A DNA stretch of 64,000 nt from an uncultured Lachnobacterium sp. GTDB lineage: Bacteria; Bacillota; Clostridia; Lachnospirales; Lachnospiraceae. The notes under the pieces were generated by a model. That model was given only the letters and a program-made list of their open reading frames with translations. It had not been told where the DNA came from and made no database searches. Of the stretch, positions 44,076-53,991 are shown piece by piece; the first letter of the stretch is position 1, and each line of letters begins with the position of its first letter. A program made the translations under genes and the position numbers. The stretch is taken from contig URDU01000001.1 in NCBI GenBank assembly GCA_900546625.1, positions 124,001-188,000 on the forward strand, read 5' to 3'.

Positions 44076-44605
44076 GCCCTGCAATTTAAATCAAGCTGGA
44101 GTGCGTTCAGATACGGCACAAGTATTCCCGGCACCTCTGGGAGGAAAAATGCAGGCTCAAGCTCCTCGTAGCGGAAGCTCTTTCTGACGCCCTCTGCAGC
44201 TCTGTCCCAGAATTCTGTCAGCTTTTTAAATGTGAGATAATAGTATTCGTTCCTGTGTGTGTACGATATGAGGATAAATGCAACACCATCCTGTTTTTCA
44301 AAGCATCTCATAAACTCTACCTGATGCTCATGTATATTGGCAAGGGGAAACGTGTCGGTATTACATTCCTTTGCATCAAAGCATACCGGGATTCCCTGTA
44401 CAGCTCCAATATAGTCAACCGTACTCTTCTGCTCGAAATAAGCCAGTGTAATGTGCCTTGTTTCCGGCTCCATCTTTATCGGTGTAATCGGAGTGGGTAT
44501 CTTTTGTATGAGCGCAAGGCCGTTCTCCCTGTATTTTTCATTTGTCTTGTTTATCATATCCTCTAAGGTCGAGCCTCTTAAGCCTCTTGAGTTCCAGGTT
44601 GCCAT
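44072..44605 (-). CDS. recU: Holliday junction resolvase RecU
   Basis: A ~177-residue nuclease that cuts Holliday junctions. TWNSRGLRGSTLEDMINKTNEKYR, QKSTVDYIGAVQGIPVCFDAKECN (the D..E.K nuclease core) and FPLANIHEHQVEFM are typical. The ATG at 44605 gives the start MATWNSRG usual in Lachnospiraceae, with AAGGA 12 bases upstream. A longer frame from 44677 is possible, since B. subtilis RecU has a ~32-residue head. Usually near a class A PBP; not here. Confidence 0.85.
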   Translation of the reverse strand: MATWNSRGLRGSTLEDMINKTNEKYRENGLALIQKIPTPITPIKMEPETRHITLAYFEQKSTVDYIGAVQGIPVCFDAKECNTDTFPLANIHEHQVEFMRCFEKQDGVAFILISYTHRNEYYYLTFKKLTEFWDRAAEGVRKSFRYEELEPAFFLPEVPGILVPYLNALQLDLNCRA

Positions 44606-44714
44606 ATCGTTTCTATCTTCCTTAATACTGTAAGCTCTATAAATTCTATCACTATCCGGGCGCATATTTGACATCACACTCTAAGCCATGCGCCATAATA
44701 AAATAATATCCGGA

Positions 44715-45689
44715 TTAAATCCCCACCCTGCTCCATATGTCAGGCAAAGCTGCCTCTATATATCTGCCATCAGGCAAAATCACATGATGAGCATGCAAAA
44801 GCTGGCTGGTCACATGATAGTTTTCTTTGTAAAAAGCATTGATCCTTTTATCACCATACTTCATATCACCTATGATCGGATGACCAATCGATGAAAGATG
44901 TGCCCTGATCTGATGGCTTCTTCCCGTAATCAGATGCACCTCAAGAAGCGTTGCTTTATGACCCCCGGCACTCATCTCAATTGTCTTAAGAGGCCTGTAG
45001 GCAGTCTTTACCTGCAGTGATTCATCACTTATTGGCTCCTTGGTTATCTGCACCTTATTTACAGCCTCATCCTTTGTCAGAAAGCCCTCTATGGTCATAG
45101 GTTCATCCACCCTGCCTGCTACAAGTGCCATATAATACTTCTCTGCGGTTCTGTCCTTAAGCACCTGTGACAAATACTGTAGCCCGTGAAGCGATTTCCC
45201 CATCAGAATAAGCCCCGAGGTATTTCTGTCCAGACGGTTGCACACCGATGGCTTAAAGCTCTTATAGGTGTCAAAATCAAGCTTTCCCTCTTTTATCAGG
45301 TATCCGATAAGCCTTTCGTTCGCAGAAATATCAGTCTCCTTGGACTTCTGTGACAGCATATTGACAGGCTTATTCGCCGCCAGTATATCATCATCCTCAT
45401 ACACCACGCTAAGTCCGTCAGGTTTAAGTGCTCCAAGTGCCTTAAAATCCTTCATCAGACTGTCCTCATTGACGGAAAACTTAGCAAATGTATCATCTGA
45501 CAGAAAAATTTTGATTTTATCGTCAACTGACACAATTTCTGTGCCTGACGCTTTCTTATCATTCAGTTTTATGTTCTTCTTCCTGAGCATCTTGTAAATA
45601 AATCCCATAGACGCGTTTGGAAGTATCTTTTTAAGGTATTTGTCAAGCCTCTGGCCTGCCTCGTTTTTACCTGCTTTAAATTCTTTCAT
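44715..45689 (-). CDS. RluC-like 23S rRNA pseudouridine synthase
   Basis: A 324-residue enzyme. The S4 domain is at the N terminus (EAGQRLDKYLKKILPNASMGFIYKMLRKKNI). The catalytic domain has SVCNRLDRNTSGLILMGKS with the active Asp, and LITGRSHQIRAHLSSIGHPIIGD. Second of three pseudouridine synthases in the window; target uridine not readable. Starts 34 bases before the ygiQ end on the same strand. Confidence 0.9.
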   Translation of the reverse strand: MKEFKAGKNEAGQRLDKYLKKILPNASMGFIYKMLRKKNIKLNDKKASGTEIVSVDDKIKIFLSDDTFAKFSVNEDSLMKDFKALGALKPDGLSVVYEDDDILAANKPVNMLSQKSKETDISANERLIGYLIKEGKLDFDTYKSFKPSVCNRLDRNTSGLILMGKSLHGLQYLSQVLKDRTAEKYYMALVAGRVDEPMTIEGFLTKDEAVNKVQITKEPISDESLQVKTAYRPLKTIEMSAGGHKATLLEVHLITGRSHQIRAHLSSIGHPIIGDMKYGDKRINAFYKENYHVTSQLLHAHHVILPDGRYIEAALPDIWSRVGI

Positions 45690-45720
45690 AGCCTTTATCT
45701 TGTATATCTATCTTTTATAT

Positions 45721-47706
45721 CTATCTTTTCTTCTTGTGGACATTTCTGATTGTTTTCTTTTTGTGCGCTGTGCCTGCGGTGTTACTTCCGCGCTCCGTTA
45801 CATTTTTCGTGGTTTTCTTTATGCCTGCATTCTTACCGCCGCCATAGCTGCTTTTTGAATTTTTACCAGGCTTTGAACGGTTTTGCTCCCAGCCTCCACC
45901 AGTATGCATTTTCCTAGGCTTTATCAGGCACTTTTTGTCAAATCCGATCAAGTCCTCTCTGCCGGCCTTAACAAGTGCCTCATGCACGAGATCATAGTTC
46001 TTTGGATTGCGGTACTGGATGAGCGCTCTCTGCATAGCCTTCTCATGCGGGTTAGTTGTGACATACACCGGCTTAAGTGTTGCCGGGTCAAGCCCTGTGT
46101 AGTACATGCATGTAGAGATGGTAGACGGTGTCGGGTAGAAATCCTGCACCTGCTCCGGCATATATCCCAGATCGCGCAGATACTCGGCAAGCTCTATGGC
46201 TTCCTTAAGCGTTGAGCCAGGGTGTGATGACATGAGATAAGGCACGAGATACTGCTCCTTGCCTATCTTTTTGTTCATATCCTTGTATGCCTTCACGAAG
46301 CTGTTGTACACCTCTACACTCGGCTTTCCAAGCCTGCTCAAAACAGCATTGGAGATGTGCTCCGGAGCTACCTTGAGCTGTCCGCTGACATGATACTCGC
46401 ACAGCTCACGCAAAAAGGTCTTGTCCTTGTCATACATCAGATAGTCAAATCTGATACCCGAGCGGATAAACACCTTTTTAACCTTTGGCAATGCACGAAG
46501 CTCTCTAAGCAGCTGTATATAGTCGCTATGGTCAACAATCAGGTTGGCACACGGCTTAGGAAACAGGCACTGCTTTGTAGGGCATGCTCCCCTTGTTAGC
46601 TGCTTTTTACATGCCGGCTGTCTGAAATTGGCTGTAGGGCCTCCAACATCATGGATATAACCCTTAAAATCCTTATCCTGCGTGATAAGCTTTGCCTCGT
46701 CAATAATCGACTCATGGCTTCTTGTCTGGATTATCCTGCCCTGATGGAAGGTCAGTGCACAGAAGTTGCAGCCTCCAAAGCAGCCTCTGTTGCTGATGAG
46801 AGAAAACTTCACCTCGCTTATCGCAGGCACTCCGCCTGCCTCCTCGTAGCTCGGATGATATGTCCTCATATACGGCAGTGCATATACCTCATCCATCTCC
46901 TCCTGTGACAATGGCTTTTGCGGTGGATTCTGCACCACAAGCGTAGAGTTGTCATATGGCTCTACAAGCCTCTTCGCACAGAAAGGATCGGTATTGCAAT
47001 ACTGTATGTAAAAGCTTCTCGCAAACTCTTTCTTGTCCTCTTTTATGACATCGTAATCTGGAAGCTCAATAGCATCATATATAATATCCCTGTCCTTAGT
47101 CTTGAACACTGTGCCATCTATAAATGTAATATCCTTTACATCCATGCCGCTGGCAAGCGCATCCGCAATCTCGATGATGCTTCTTTCGCCCATGCCATAT
47201 GAGATGAGATCCGCACCAGAATCCAGAAGGATTGAGCGCTTGACTTTATTTGACCAGTAATCATAATGTGCCATGCGCCTAAGACTCGCTTCGATGCCAC
47301 CTATTATGATAGGGATTTTTTTATAAGTATGGCGTATCAGGTTACAGTACACAACAGTCGCATAATCAGGTCTCTTACCCATCACTCCGCCCGGTGTAAA
47401 GGAATCCTTAGCTCTTCTTTTCTTTGAAACCGAATAATGGTTTACCATGGAGTCCATATTGCCTGCTGAGACTAAAAAGCCAAGGCGCGGCACCCCAAGT
47501 ATGGATATAGACTCATCATCCTTCCAGTCGGGCTGTGAAATAATGCCGACCGTATAGCCATGCGCCTGCAGCAGTCTTGCAATTATTGCATGTCCAAAGG
47601 ACGGATGATCCACATATGCATCGCCGCAGACATACACAAAATCAAGCTGCTCTATGCCCTGCTCTATCATATCCTGTTTTGAAATCGGTAAAAAACCATT
47701 ACTCAT
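45721..47706 (-). CDS. ygiQ: YgiQ family radical SAM protein
   Basis: A 661-residue protein. The N-terminal region ([34 protein letters not shown]) and the radical-SAM core [21 protein letters not shown] are characteristic of YgiQ (UPF0313). A basic, Gly/Ser/Lys-rich tail (~last 55 residues, [22 protein letters not shown]) follows. Reaction unknown. I chose the ATG at 47706, with GAGGT five bases upstream. Confidence 0.9.
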   Translation of the reverse strand: MSNGFLPISKQDMIEQGIEQLDFVYVCGDAYVDHPSFGHAIIARLLQAHGYTVGIISQPDWKDDESISILGVPRLGFLVSAGNMDSMVNHYSVSKKRRAKDSFTPGGVMGKRPDYATVVYCNLIRHTYKKIPIIIGGIEASLRRMAHYDYWSNKVKRSILLDSGADLISYGMGERSIIEIADALASGMDVKDITFIDGTVFKTKDRDIIYDAIELPDYDVIKEDKKEFARSFYIQYCNTDPFCAKRLVEPYDNSTLVVQNPPQKPLSQEEMDEVYALPYMRTYHPSYEEAGGVPAISEVKFSLISNRGCFGGCNFCALTFHQGRIIQTRSHESIIDEAKLITQDKDFKGYIHDVGGPTANFRQPACKKQLTRGACPTKQCLFPKPCANLIVDHSDYIQLLRELRALPKVKKVFIRSGIRFDYLMYDKDKTFLRELCEYHVSGQLKVAPEHISNAVLSRLGKPSVEVYNSFVKAYKDMNKKIGKEQYLVPYLMSSHPGSTLKEAIELAEYLRDLGYMPEQVQDFYPTPSTISTCMYYTGLDPATLKPVYVTTNPHEKAMQRALIQYRNPKNYDLVHEALVKAGREDLIGFDKKCLIKPRKMHTGGGWEQNRSKPGKNSKSSYGGGKNAGIKKTTKNVTERGSNTAGTAHKKKTIRNVHKKKR

Positions 47707-47727
47707 ATCATACCTCATAATTAAAAT

Positions 47728-48450
47728 TTATTTTTCGGAATTTATCTGCATAAGTGCATCTATTTCAGCCTGTGTCAAAGCTCTGTAAGTCCCTATTTTA
47801 AGGTCATCAGGCAGCTTAAGCGGTCCCATGGATATTCTCTTTAGGTAGATTACCCTCTTGCCAAGCGCCTCAAACATCCGTTTGACCTGATGGAATTTTC
47901 CCTCTGTTATCGTAAGCTCAATCTCAGATACGCTGCCGCTTTTTTTAATAACAAGCTCCGCAGGCTTTGTAAGTTTTTCCTCACCTATATCAATCCCCTC
48001 TTTAAACCTGATGATATCATTCTGAGTCACCTCACCATCAATACGTGCAAAGTAAGTCTTTGCCACATGCTTTGAAGGACTTAAGAGCTCATGCGAAAGC
48101 GCTCCATCATTTGTGATGAGTAAAAGCCCCTCAGTGTCTATATCAAGCCTTCCGACCGGAAACAGATCATCATGCACAGCATCCGTGATATAGTCCATGA
48201 CCGTCTTGTGCACATTGTCCTTTGTCGCAGAAACACAGCCTGATGGCTTATTAAACAGATAATACTCATACTTTTGATACTTAACTATTCTGCCGTTAAC
48301 CGACACCTCGTCGGCATCAGTATCTATCTTTGTCTCCGGCTTTACTGCTACCGTGCCATTTATTGCAATCTGCCCGGTCTTTATAAGCTTTTTCACCTCG
48401 GAGCGTGTGCCAAGCCCCATTTCTGATAAAAATTTATCTAATCGAATCAT
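47728..48450 (-). CDS. rsuA: RsuA-like 16S rRNA pseudouridine synthase
   Basis: A 240-residue enzyme of the RsuA/RluB/E/F group. The S4 domain MIRLDKFLSEMGLGTRSEVKKLIKTG is followed by FNKPSGCVSATKD, FPVGRLDIDTEGLLLITNDG (catalytic Asp) and EGKFHQVKRMFEALGKRV. I chose the ATG at 48450 with GAGGA; the ten upstream codons lie in the ylbJ promoter region. The symbol reflects the family, not a proven target. Confidence 0.87.
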   Translation of the reverse strand: MIRLDKFLSEMGLGTRSEVKKLIKTGQIAINGTVAVKPETKIDTDADEVSVNGRIVKYQKYEYYLFNKPSGCVSATKDNVHKTVMDYITDAVHDDLFPVGRLDIDTEGLLLITNDGALSHELLSPSKHVAKTYFARIDGEVTQNDIIRFKEGIDIGEEKLTKPAELVIKKSGSVSEIELTITEGKFHQVKRMFEALGKRVIYLKRISMGPLKLPDDLKIGTYRALTQAEIDALMQINSEK

Positions 48451-48475
48451 ATTGATATTCCTCTTCACATATACT
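48447..48475 (+). promoter_or_regulatory. Candidate sigma-E (sporulation) promoter of ylbJ
   Basis: TCATATT (48447-48453), 14 bases, CATATACT (48468-48475). The sigma-E consensus is about KMATATT-N14-CATACAMT; only one position of the -10 differs. The ATG follows five bases after the -10. Confidence 0.6.
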
Positions 48476-48480
48476 GTCAC

Positions 48481-49395
48481 ATGAGTAAAACCAAACTAAA
48501 AAAATCACTGTTTATCGCTTTTATACTGCTCTTTTGCATTTATTACATATTGTTTCCCGCACAGGTAAGTGCATGCGCCAAAGCAGGCATAATGCTATGG
48601 TTCAACCAGATATTTCCGCTTCTTTTTATATTTACGATTTTATCTAACCTGATTATCTCAACAAATGTGCTGCAGAACATTCCCAAAAAGCATATCATGC
48701 TTATTACATACATGATAGGCATAATATTTGGATTCCCGATAGGTGCAAAGCTCACAGCAGATTTTTGCTCCAAAGGATACATAGATAAAAATCACAGGGA
48801 AATACTGAGTGCACTGGCAAACCATTTCAGTCTGCCCTTTATCATCACCTATGCACTGTCCGGGCAGCTTAACATACACAGCTGCTACAGCATTTATCTT
48901 GTGTCACTTTATCTGCCATCCGCAATAGGAATGATAGCTTTGCTTTCGATTGACAAAAAAGACAGCTTAACACAAAAAATCCCGGCTCAAGGATTTAAGC
49001 TTAACATGCAAATCGTTGATGCCGGAATAATGAAAGGGTTTGAAACCCTTATAAAACTCTGTGGATATATTGTATTGTTCTCTATAGTCTCACGTATCCC
49101 ACAGACAATTGCCCAAAAGGCTGACTGTAGCACACCACTGTCTGCAGACATAATAAGCGCCTTTTTTGAAGCCACAAACGGTATCAGTATAGTCTGCGGT
49201 CTATGCATCCCACGCACACTGTCAATAGTGCTGTGCATTGCACTTCTGTCATTCGGCGGTGTATCATGCATTGTCCAGACCAAATCAATATTCCGGGATA
49301 CAGGCTTTAGGCTTTACAGATACATACTGCTTAAGGCAGCCATGAGCATACTCTCATGCCTGTTATGTATTATCCTATTTTGCATCCTCATCTGA
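48481..49395 (+). CDS. ylbJ: Sporulation integral membrane protein YlbJ-like
   Basis: A 304-residue polytopic membrane protein with about eight hydrophobic segments and Gate-type repeats (GIIFGFPIGAKLTADFCSKG; ISAFFEATNGISIVCGL). This matches YlbJ, a mother-cell sporulation protein of the nucleoside-recognition/Gate family. No ribosome site precedes the ATG; the promoter abuts it, so the message may be leaderless. Its 3' end overlaps the convergent gene by 21 bases. Confidence 0.8.
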   Translation: MSKTKLKKSLFIAFILLFCIYYILFPAQVSACAKAGIMLWFNQIFPLLFIFTILSNLIISTNVLQNIPKKHIMLITYMIGIIFGFPIGAKLTADFCSKGYIDKNHREILSALANHFSLPFIITYALSGQLNIHSCYSIYLVSLYLPSAIGMIALLSIDKKDSLTQKIPAQGFKLNMQIVDAGIMKGFETLIKLCGYIVLFSIVSRIPQTIAQKADCSTPLSADIISAFFEATNGISIVCGLCIPRTLSIVLCIALLSFGGVSCIVQTKSIFRDTGFRLYRYILLKAAMSILSCLLCIILFCILI

Positions 49396-50037
49396 ATCTG
49401 AAATATTTGTAATCTCTATGTCATCATCAGATGCATCTGTATCCGAAGCAGCCTCGTTGTCAGACATCTCTGCTCCGGCAGCTTCATCAATCTCCTCCTC
49501 TGGTGGGAAAAGCTCTGCTCTGTTTGCTGCAACAACATCCTCAAACTGCTGCAGTGAATTGATAAGGCTGTCATATCTGGCCTTTGATGTCTCAATAGAG
49601 CCTGTTAAGATATCCTCAATGCTCTTAAGCTGGCTGTCTGTATATGCCATGGCGCTCATTCTGAGATTGTTTGCTTCATTTGTGGCACTGTCAAGTATCT
49701 CCTGTGCCTGCTTTGTTGCAATCTGCACTACCTCATTTGCCTGTGCATATGCCTGCTGCATAATCTGATGCTCGCTGACAAGCTCATTTGTCTGAATCTG
49801 TGCCTGCGCGATTATCTGGTCAGCCTTCGCCTGTGCATCAGCAAGGATAGCCTCCTTATTGCTGATAATCTTCTGATATCTCTTGACCTCCTCAGGGGTC
49901 TTTGTACGAAGCTCAGAAAGCAGCTCCTCGAGCTGTTCACGATTGACAAGGATCTTGTTTCTTGAAATAGGTGACGGCTTGCAGCCATCAATATAGTCTT
50001 CAATTTCTTCAATAATCTGTTCCATTTTACTGCTCAT
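49375..50037 (-). CDS. Coiled-coil DivIVA/ATP-synthase-H-like protein
   Basis: A 220-residue protein: a conserved head (MEQIIEEIEDYIDGCKPSPISRNKILVNREQLEELLSEL), an Ala/Gln/Glu-rich coiled coil (residues ~70-170) and a very acidic tail (EEEIDEAAGAEMSDNEAASDTDASDDD). It resembles the DivIVA-like or H-subunit-like cytoplasmic scaffolds common in Lachnospiraceae between coaD and ylbJ. Precise role unknown; a division or envelope scaffold is inferred. AAGGAG site. Confidence 0.72.
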   Translation of the reverse strand: MSSKMEQIIEEIEDYIDGCKPSPISRNKILVNREQLEELLSELRTKTPEEVKRYQKIISNKEAILADAQAKADQIIAQAQIQTNELVSEHQIMQQAYAQANEVVQIATKQAQEILDSATNEANNLRMSAMAYTDSQLKSIEDILTGSIETSKARYDSLINSLQQFEDVVAANRAELFPPEEEIDEAAGAEMSDNEAASDTDASDDDIEITNISDSDEDAK

Positions 50038-50049
50038 AATACTGTCTCC

Positions 50050-50535
50050 TTACCTGGTAATATTGTATTTAGCATAAATTCTATCAATGAACTGTTCAGG
50101 TACGAACTTTGATATATCTCCTCCGTATGATGCAAATTCCTTGACAATTGTAGAGCTTAAATATGAATAATTGAGGCTCGAGGTGAGAAAAACCGTCTCT
50201 ATTTCCGGATTCTGCACTCCGTTAGCCTGCGCAATCTGCAGCTCATACTCAAAATCTGTCACTGCACGCAATCCTCTTATTATGATTGTTGCATTGATTT
50301 CCTTCATGTAGTCAACTAAAAGTCCTTCGAAGCACCCTACCCTCACATTTGGTATGTGTGCTGTCATTTCCTTTATCATACTAACACGTTCTTCCAAAGA
50401 AAACAACGAGTTTTTTGCACTATTGTTGAGCACTCCAACAACCAGCTCGTCCACTATTTTGGCTGAACGCTCTATTATATCGAGGTGTCCAAATGTCACC
50501 GGATCAAAGCTTCCCGGATAAATTCCTACCTTCAT
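50050..50535 (-). CDS. coaD: Phosphopantetheine adenylyltransferase
   Basis: A 161-residue enzyme of coenzyme A synthesis. [24 protein letters not shown] carries the HxGH motif, and [37 protein letters not shown] are typical. I chose the ATG at 50535 with AGGAG. It follows rsmD by ten bases, a common pairing. Confidence 0.96.
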   Translation of the reverse strand: MKVGIYPGSFDPVTFGHLDIIERSAKIVDELVVGVLNNSAKNSLFSLEERVSMIKEMTAHIPNVRVGCFEGLLVDYMKEINATIIIRGLRAVTDFEYELQIAQANGVQNPEIETVFLTSSLNYSYLSSTIVKEFASYGGDISKFVPEQFIDRIYAKYNITR

Positions 50536-50545
50536 ATTATATCTC

Positions 50546-51097
50546 CTATGCACGCTTTATAAAAACATGCTTGTTTGTTTTGTATATTTTTTCTTTGACT
50601 ATCTCATAGCCAAGCTCTGTGAGATAATCAAGATCAGTATCGTTTGAAGCCTCAACTACGATAAGTGTATCCTCCTTAAGGATATCGCTGTCAGATAGTG
50701 CAATAAGCACTTCCTTTTCAAGCTCCTTATTGTACGGCGGATCCATAAAGATGATATCGAATTTGTATTTGCCCTCAAGAGTACGTACTGCCGTAACAGC
50801 GTCCGTCATCATAAGCCTTGAGACCTTATCAAACTTCGTAAAATGGATATTGTCCTCGATGCATGAAGCTGCTTTTCTTGAATTCTCCACAAATACAGCA
50901 TAGGCTGCACCGCGGCTTAACGCTTCAAGTCCTATCTGCCCGCTTCCCGCAAACAGATCTAAAAAATATGCTCCGGGAACATCAAACTGCATGACATTAA
51001 AAAGAGTCTCCTTCGTCTTGTCAGTAGTCGGTCTTGTATCTTTTCCCTCGATAGTCTTTAGAGGGAGGCTTCTCGCCGTTCCTGCTATTATTCTCAT
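50546..51097 (-). CDS. rsmD: 16S rRNA (guanine966-N2)-methyltransferase RsmD
   Basis: A 183-residue methyltransferase. [58 protein letters not shown] (SAM-binding) and the catalytic [10 protein letters not shown] (DPPY) are complete. Paired with coaD. Confidence 0.95.
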   Translation of the reverse strand: MRIIAGTARSLPLKTIEGKDTRPTTDKTKETLFNVMQFDVPGAYFLDLFAGSGQIGLEALSRGAAYAVFVENSRKAASCIEDNIHFTKFDKVSRLMMTDAVTAVRTLEGKYKFDIIFMDPPYNKELEKEVLIALSDSDILKEDTLIVVEASNDTDLDYLTELGYEIVKEKIYKTNKHVFIKRA

Positions 51098-51117
51098 AGT
51101 TTTCTCCCTGCTATAGT

Positions 51118-51666
51118 CTATTTCTGATCCTTTAAGACATCCTTGTTCTTTGCGATATAGTCAATAAGTGAAACAACTGTGAGCACAAGTGCCACATATA
51201 TAAGGAGCGTTCCAAGGATATTTAACCAGCCAAGCTGTAGATTGATATTAAAAATAATAACAATAACCATAAGCATCTGGAAGGTTGTCTTAAACTTGCC
51301 CCAGTAGCTTGCCGCAATGACAATTCCATTGTCTGATGCAACGAGTCTGAAACCGCTTATGATAAACTCTCTTGCAATGATAATAAGTACAACCCATACC
51401 GGGATGAGCTTTAAATCAACAAGGCATATCATTGCAGAGCATACAAGCAGCTTGTCCGCAAGCGGATCCATAAACTTGCCGAAATTTGTGACAAGATTGT
51501 ATTTTCTTGCAATTTTTCCGTCAGCCATATCTGTAAGACTTGCAATGATAAATATCGCAAGTGCTATATAATTTCCGTATCCGTCAAAAAACGGTGAAAT
51601 AAGGAAAAATACAAAAAACGGAATAAGTATCACTCTTAAGATTGTAAGTTTGTTTGGTAAATTCAT
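51118..51666 (-). CDS. pgsA: CDP-diacylglycerol-glycerol-3-phosphate 3-phosphatidyltransferase
   Basis: A 182-residue membrane enzyme of phosphatidylglycerol synthesis. The CDP-alcohol transferase motif DG-x2-AR-x8-G-x3-D-x3-D is visible as DMADGKIARKYNLVTNFGKFMDPLADK. Several hydrophobic segments. Its start overlaps rimO by four bases, as often seen. Confidence 0.95.
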   Translation of the reverse strand: MNLPNKLTILRVILIPFFVFFLISPFFDGYGNYIALAIFIIASLTDMADGKIARKYNLVTNFGKFMDPLADKLLVCSAMICLVDLKLIPVWVVLIIIAREFIISGFRLVASDNGIVIAASYWGKFKTTFQMLMVIVIIFNINLQLGWLNILGTLLIYVALVLTVVSLIDYIAKNKDVLKDQK

Positions 51667-52988
51667 TTTACAAGTTCTCCTATCAAATCATATTCATACG
51701 CACCGGTCACCACAACCCTGCATATATCGCCGGTCATGAGCGTCTCATCAGTGTTGATGAATATATATCCGTCAACATTCGGTGCATCTCTGTATGTACG
51801 GCCGATATAAGCATTTTCATCAGCCACCTTGCCCTCTATGAAAACATATAATTCTTTACCCTTTAGTGTCTCATTTTTATCAAAAATGACCTCTTCCTCA
51901 AGCTCCATGACATCAGCCTGCCAGTCGGCCTTTGTATCCTCATCTATCTGGTCAGGCATTGCAGCTGCCTTTGTGCCCTCCTCCGGGGAATACGTAAAGG
52001 CTCCCAGACGGTCAAACTCCATATCATTTACAAACTGCATAAGCTCCTCGTGATTATCCTGCGTCTCACCAGGGAAGCCGCATATAAGTGTGGTCCTTAA
52101 TGTGATGTCAGGTATTCTCTCACGCAGCATTCTGATACGCTGTGTAAGCTCAGCCTTTGTTGTTTTTCTGCCCATACACCTTAAAATATCGTCATTGCAG
52201 TGCTGGATTGGCATATCAAGGTAATGGCATACCTTCTCATCCTTTATCATGGACTCTATAAGCTCATCATATATCTCCTCAGGATAGCAGTACATAATCC
52301 TTATCCAGAACAGCCCGCTTATCTTGTTGAGCTCATCCAACAGCTTATGGAGAGACTTCTCACCATATAAATCCACTCCGTAAAGTGTGGTCTCCTGGGC
52401 AACAAGTATAAGCTCCTTTGCCCCCTGCTCTACAAGGCTCTTTGCCTGTTCGATCAAATCCTCCATCGGCACGCTTCTGTAACGGCCTCTGACAGAAGGG
52501 ATGACACAGTAGGTACAGTTTTTATTGCATCCCTCTGCTATCTTAAGGTAAGCAAAATGCCCTCCTGTGGTGACAATACGCTTTGTCTTTATGCTCGGAA
52601 GCCCCTCTAGGGTGTGCAGATTGCTGTATCTGTGTTTTTCAAGTGTCTCATGGACAGCTTCAACTATAGTATCATACGAATTGGTGCCAAGTATGGCATC
52701 AACCTCAGGGATTTCTTTAAAAATCTCATCCTTGTATCTTTGTGCCAGACATCCTGTCACAATAAGCGATTTGCATTTGCCTGTCTCCTTGTACTGAGCC
52801 ATCTCGAGGATGGTATTGATACTCTCCTCCTTTGCATCGCCTATAAAGCAGCAGCTGTTTACGATAATGATATCAGCCTGCGTCTCATCATCGGTCATCT
52901 CAATGCCGTCATTTGCAAGCATGCCTATCATATACTCTGAATCCACAAGGTTTTTATCGCATCCAAGCGAAATAAATAATAATTTCAT
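51663..52988 (-). CDS. rimO: Ribosomal protein S12 methylthiotransferase RimO
   Basis: A 441-residue radical-SAM enzyme that thiomethylates uS12. The UPF0004 domain has three Cys (SLGCDKNLVDSEY, NSCCFIGDAKEES, VTGCLAQRY). The radical-SAM core is EGCNKNCTYCVIPSVRGRYRSV, and a TRAM domain closes the protein. I chose the ATG at 52988 with AGAGGT. Overlaps pgsA. Confidence 0.95.
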   Translation of the reverse strand: MKLLFISLGCDKNLVDSEYMIGMLANDGIEMTDDETQADIIIVNSCCFIGDAKEESINTILEMAQYKETGKCKSLIVTGCLAQRYKDEIFKEIPEVDAILGTNSYDTIVEAVHETLEKHRYSNLHTLEGLPSIKTKRIVTTGGHFAYLKIAEGCNKNCTYCVIPSVRGRYRSVPMEDLIEQAKSLVEQGAKELILVAQETTLYGVDLYGEKSLHKLLDELNKISGLFWIRIMYCYPEEIYDELIESMIKDEKVCHYLDMPIQHCNDDILRCMGRKTTKAELTQRIRMLRERIPDITLRTTLICGFPGETQDNHEELMQFVNDMEFDRLGAFTYSPEEGTKAAAMPDQIDEDTKADWQADVMELEEEVIFDKNETLKGKELYVFIEGKVADENAYIGRTYRDAPNVDGYIFINTDETLMTGDICRVVVTGAYEYDLIGELVK

Positions 52989-53017
52989 AGTACCTCTCAA
53001 ATGTAAGTATTTACAAT

Positions 53018-53050
53018 TAAAAGGGAAAGACAAAACAGCCTTTCCCCTTT
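53018..53050 (-). terminator. Terminator-like hairpin between rpoZ and rimO
   Basis: On the minus strand AAAAGGGGAAAG pairs imperfectly with CTTTCCCTTTT. It may attenuate rimO transcription from the gmk-rpoZ promoter. Confidence 0.5.
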
Positions 53051-53054
53051 TAGA

Positions 53055-53315
53055 TTAAGCCTCTTCGCCTTCGTTTAAATCCTCATCATCTGAGACAATT
53101 CTGACAGCGCCTGTGTACAGCTCCTCTACAGCAATAGATAATGGCTTATTGCACTTAGGGCGTGCGATAAGCGGTTCTGCACCGTCAATAATCTGACGTG
53201 CACGCTTTGCTGCTGCGATAACGATAGAATAACGGCTGTTTACTACCGGCTCCTCACCTATCTCTACATTGTTGTTTACTACCTTCATTAACTCTACATA
53301 CGATGGATGTATCAT
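53055..53315 (-). CDS. rpoZ: RNA polymerase omega subunit
   Basis: An 86-residue subunit that aids beta' folding. MIHPSYVELMKV, then VNSRYSIVIAAAKRARQIIDG and KPLSIAVEELYTG, is the conserved omega core, with an acidic tail. Follows gmk by one base, the usual Firmicute order yicC-gmk-rpoZ. Confidence 0.95.
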   Translation of the reverse strand: MIHPSYVELMKVVNNNVEIGEEPVVNSRYSIVIAAAKRARQIIDGAEPLIARPKCNKPLSIAVEELYTGAVRIVSDDEDLNEGEEA

Positions 53316-53316
53316 A

Positions 53317-53976
53317 TTATTTATCTCCTTTCGAAAAGCTTAAAAGCTCTTTTCTCATTTTATTTATAAAATCTATATTTGATGATACCAGATAATCCTG
53401 ATTCTTTTTCGTGTCATCTGAGCTATGGATTATATCATTCACGAGCTCCACACAATCGTCAAGCTTATCATTTATCACTAAATAATCATATTTTTCTATG
53501 CCCAAAGACTCATCATATGCTCTTGAAAGCCTCTGTGCACAGACCTCTTTTGTCTCGGTGCCTCTTCCGACGAGCCTGTCCTTAAGCTCATCTGCACTCG
53601 GTGCTGACACAAACATAAGCACCGTATCAGGAAACTGCTCCTTTATCTTAAGAGCTCCCTGGATTTCTATCTCAAGTATCACATTCTTTCCGGCATTAAG
53701 CTGCTCATTGACATATGACTTTGGTGTGCCGTAGTAATGATCTACATACCTGGCATACTCAAGCAGTCCGTCTGCCTTTATCATCTGTTCAAATTCTTCC
53801 TCTGAGATAAAGAAATACTCTCTGCCATGCTCCTCACCCGGCCTTGGACCTCTGGTCGTGGCTGATACGCTCAGTGCATAATCCTCGCCGTGCTTTGCCA
53901 TAAGCTCCTTCATGATAGTACCCTTTCCGGAACCCGAAAAGCCTGAAAAAACAACTAATTTTCCTGTGTTACTCAT
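53317..53976 (-). CDS. gmk: Guanylate kinase
   Basis: A 219-residue kinase that phosphorylates GMP. GFSGSGKGTIMKEL (P-loop), SVSATTRGPRPGEEHGREYFF (GMP-binding), and EIEIQGALKIKEQFPD are intact. The ATG at 53976 has AGGAG; a GTG one codon upstream is an alternative. Confidence 0.96.
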   Translation of the reverse strand: MSNTGKLVVFSGFSGSGKGTIMKELMAKHGEDYALSVSATTRGPRPGEEHGREYFFISEEEFEQMIKADGLLEYARYVDHYYGTPKSYVNEQLNAGKNVILEIEIQGALKIKEQFPDTVLMFVSAPSADELKDRLVGRGTETKEVCAQRLSRAYDESLGIEKYDYLVINDKLDDCVELVNDIIHSSDDTKKNQDYLVSSNIDFINKMRKELLSFSKGDK

Positions 53977-53991
53977 CACAATCTCCTAAAC

